Positions 4,852 through 6,185 of a DNA stretch of 6,185 nt are shown here, in pieces. The stretch's first letter is position 1, and each line of letters begins with the position of its first letter. The translations under genes were made by a program, and so were the position numbers. The notes beneath the pieces were generated by a model. It worked only from the letters and a program-made list of their open reading frames with translations. It did not search any database and was not told where the DNA came from. The stretch spans positions 1 to 6,185 of the forward strand of contig DMIY01000214.1 in assembly GCA_003457075.1 (NCBI GenBank), in the 5' to 3' direction. This stretch comes from Desulfotomaculum sp. (GTDB lineage: Bacteria > Bacillota > Desulfotomaculia > Desulfotomaculales > Nap2-2B).

Positions 4852-6185
4852 CTAAATCAACGGCCTGCCTCGTTTGTCCGGAACCAAAATGCCAGGCAGG
4901 TGCTTACCCACCTTTTTTCCGCCTTTTTCTACTTCCATTAACTGCCGGATCATTTTCCTGGTCTGCTCGAACTGCTTGAGTATACGATTTACATCCTGGA
5001 TTGCAGTCCCGCTTCCGCGGGCTATACGACGGCGGCGGCTGCCGTTAATCTCATGCGGGTGATAACGCTCCCAGGGCGTCATGGACCTGATAACAGCCTC
5101 TACGTAAAGCAGTTCCCGGTCATCAATCTCCCCCAGTTCCTTGAGCTTTTTGACATTTCCCATGCCCGGAAGCATGCCGATTAATTGCTGCAAAGGACCC
5201 ATTTTCTTGACCTCTTGCAGTTGCTCCAAAAAGTCCTCCAAGTTAAATTCCGCATTACGGATTTTTTTACTTAACATGGCTACCTTTTCCGCATCCAAAG
5301 CATCCTGGGCCTTTTCCACCAGTGAAAGCACATCACCCATACCCAGAACACGATCAGCCATGCGATCAGGATGGAAAGGCTCTAATGCATCCGGCTTCTC
5401 ACCTGTACCCACAAATTTTACCGGACAACCGGTAACAGCTTTGATAGAAAGAGCCGCTCCACCCCGGCTGTCACCGTCCAGTTTGGTCAAGATCACACCA
5501 TCTAAGCCCAGCCGGCCATGAAAAGCCCCGGCTACACCAACAGCCACCTGACCGGTCATCGCATCCACAACCAGTATGATTTCATGAGGATGCACCCGGG
5601 CCTTAATCGCTTCCAGTTCACCCATCAACTTATCATCAACATGCAGCCGGCCGGCAGTATCCAAAATAAGCACATCCCGATCGGTACCGCGCGCGTGTTC
5701 AACCGCCAGACGCGCTATATCCACCGGGTCCTGCCGGTCTCCCGCCGAAAACACAGGAATATCCAACTGCCGGCCGAGCACCTGCAGTTGCTTAATGGCC
5801 GCCGGGCGGTAAACATCCGCTGCTACAAGCAAGGGCTGGCGCCCCTGCTTGCGCAAAACGTTAGCCAGCTTGGCGGCAGTGGTGGTTTTTCCTGAACCCT
5901 GCAGTCCCACCAGCATGATTATCGTGGGAGGCTTGGTAGCCATGTTAATCTTGCTCTGCATCCCACCCATTAAGGCAGCCATTTCGTCGCGCACAATCTT
6001 GATTACCTGCTGGGCCGGCGTCAGGCTGCCCAGCACATCCTGCCCGATCGCCCGCTCTTTTACGCTGGCTACAAAGTCCTTCACCACCTGAAAATTTACA
6101 TCCGCCCCCAATAAAGCCCGGCGCACTTCGCGCAAAGCCTCATCTACATCCTCTTCGGTCAGCCGGCCTTTATTTTTTAACCTGC
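4852..6185 (-). CDS. ffh: Signal recognition particle protein Ffh (5' end beyond window)
   Basis: SRP GTPase that binds signal sequences on nascent chains and the SRP RNA, then docks with FtsY to deliver ribosomes to the membrane. 443 codons are visible, from [17 protein letters not shown] at the right edge to TAG at 4854-4852. Only about a dozen N-terminal residues seem to be missing, judged by family length. Visible residues about 1-85 form the N domain. The G domain shows GLQGSGKTT (94-102), DVYRPAA (123-129), DTAGR (175-179), [13 protein letters not shown] (233-245) and GTGEKPD (259-265). The methionine-rich M domain has [15 protein letters not shown] and the SRP-RNA-binding [12 protein letters not shown] (382-393). 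The frame continues upstream of a TTG at 6135, which is internal and not the start. First gene of the visible translation cluster. Confidence 0.98.
   Translation of the reverse strand, partial: RLKNKGRLTEEDVDEALREVRRALLGADVNFQVVKDFVASVKERAIGQDVLGSLTPAQQVIKIVRDEMAALMGGMQSKINMATKPPTIIMLVGLQGSGKTTTAAKLANVLRKQGRQPLLVAADVYRPAAIKQLQVLGRQLDIPVFSAGDRQDPVDIARLAVEHARGTDRDVLILDTAGRLHVDDKLMGELEAIKARVHPHEIILVVDAMTGQVAVGVAGAFHGRLGLDGVILTKLDGDSRGGAALSIKAVTGCPVKFVGTGEKPDALEPFHPDRMADRVLGMGDVLSLVEKAQDALDAEKVAMLSKKIRNAEFNLEDFLEQLQEVKKMGPLQQLIGMLPGMGNVKKLKELGEIDDRELLYVEAVIRSMTPWERYHPHEINGSRRRRIARGSGTAIQDVNRILKQFEQTRKMIRQLMEVEKGGKKVGKHLPGILVPDKRGRPLI

Noticed and set aside
1..6185. CRISPR array, tRNA, rRNA, toxin-antitoxin or other defence system
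   Set aside because: No regularly spaced repeats, cloverleaf-like sequence or matching gene pairs are visible. Every other gene is core translation or sporulation apart from one hypothetical protein.

Overview
The window reads as chromosomal DNA from an endospore-forming Firmicute. The start of the spoIIIA sporulation operon (spoIIIAA-AB-AC-AD) is present, ribosome binding sites are strong and GGAGG-like, and GC is moderate. Sequence style and gene order suggest the Clostridia, perhaps a Desulfotomaculum/Pelotomaculum-like Peptococcaceae member. That placement is inference. Almost everything is on the minus strand, so the text below follows transcription from high to low coordinates.

Right part (6185 to about 2597, minus strand): the translation and protein-targeting cluster known from Bacillus subtilis as ffh-rpsP-ylqC-ylqD-rimM-trmD. 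It holds ffh (5' end cut by the window), rpsP, a KH-domain RNA-binding gene (khpA/ylqC), a broken ylqD remnant, rimM and trmD. These genes serve SRP-dependent membrane targeting, the 30S ribosome and its maturation, and tRNA m1G37 methylation. The ylqD position is degenerate: it has lost its 5' half and carries a +1 frame disruption at a six-A run. A probable terminator hairpin sits between khpA and that remnant. rplS, the usual neighbour after trmD, is absent. Instead the cluster ends at a hairpin (about 2597-2627) that can terminate transcription from both sides.

Middle (about 1911-2583): one plus-strand gene for an unrecognised 98-residue protein with its own good sigma-A-type promoter, convergent with trmD. 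Between its promoter and spoIIIAA lie about 300 bp without an intact gene. This stretch holds a short motif resembling a dispersed repeat or transposase-end sequence (2151-2180) and, just beyond it, a 55-codon protein-like minus-strand frame with no start codon. Together they look like a gene tail cut off by an insertion or rearrangement.

Left part (1910 to 1, minus strand): spoIIIAA (secretion-type ATPase), spoIIIAB, spoIIIAC and the first eight codons of spoIIIAD. They encode part of the SpoIIIA-SpoIIQ channel between mother cell and forespore. A weak candidate sigma-E promoter precedes spoIIIAA.

I see no CRISPR array, rRNA, tRNA or intact mobile element, and nothing that amounts to a new multi-gene system. 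The points of real interest are the decayed ylqD, the altered operon ending, and the scar-like interval between the two gene blocks.
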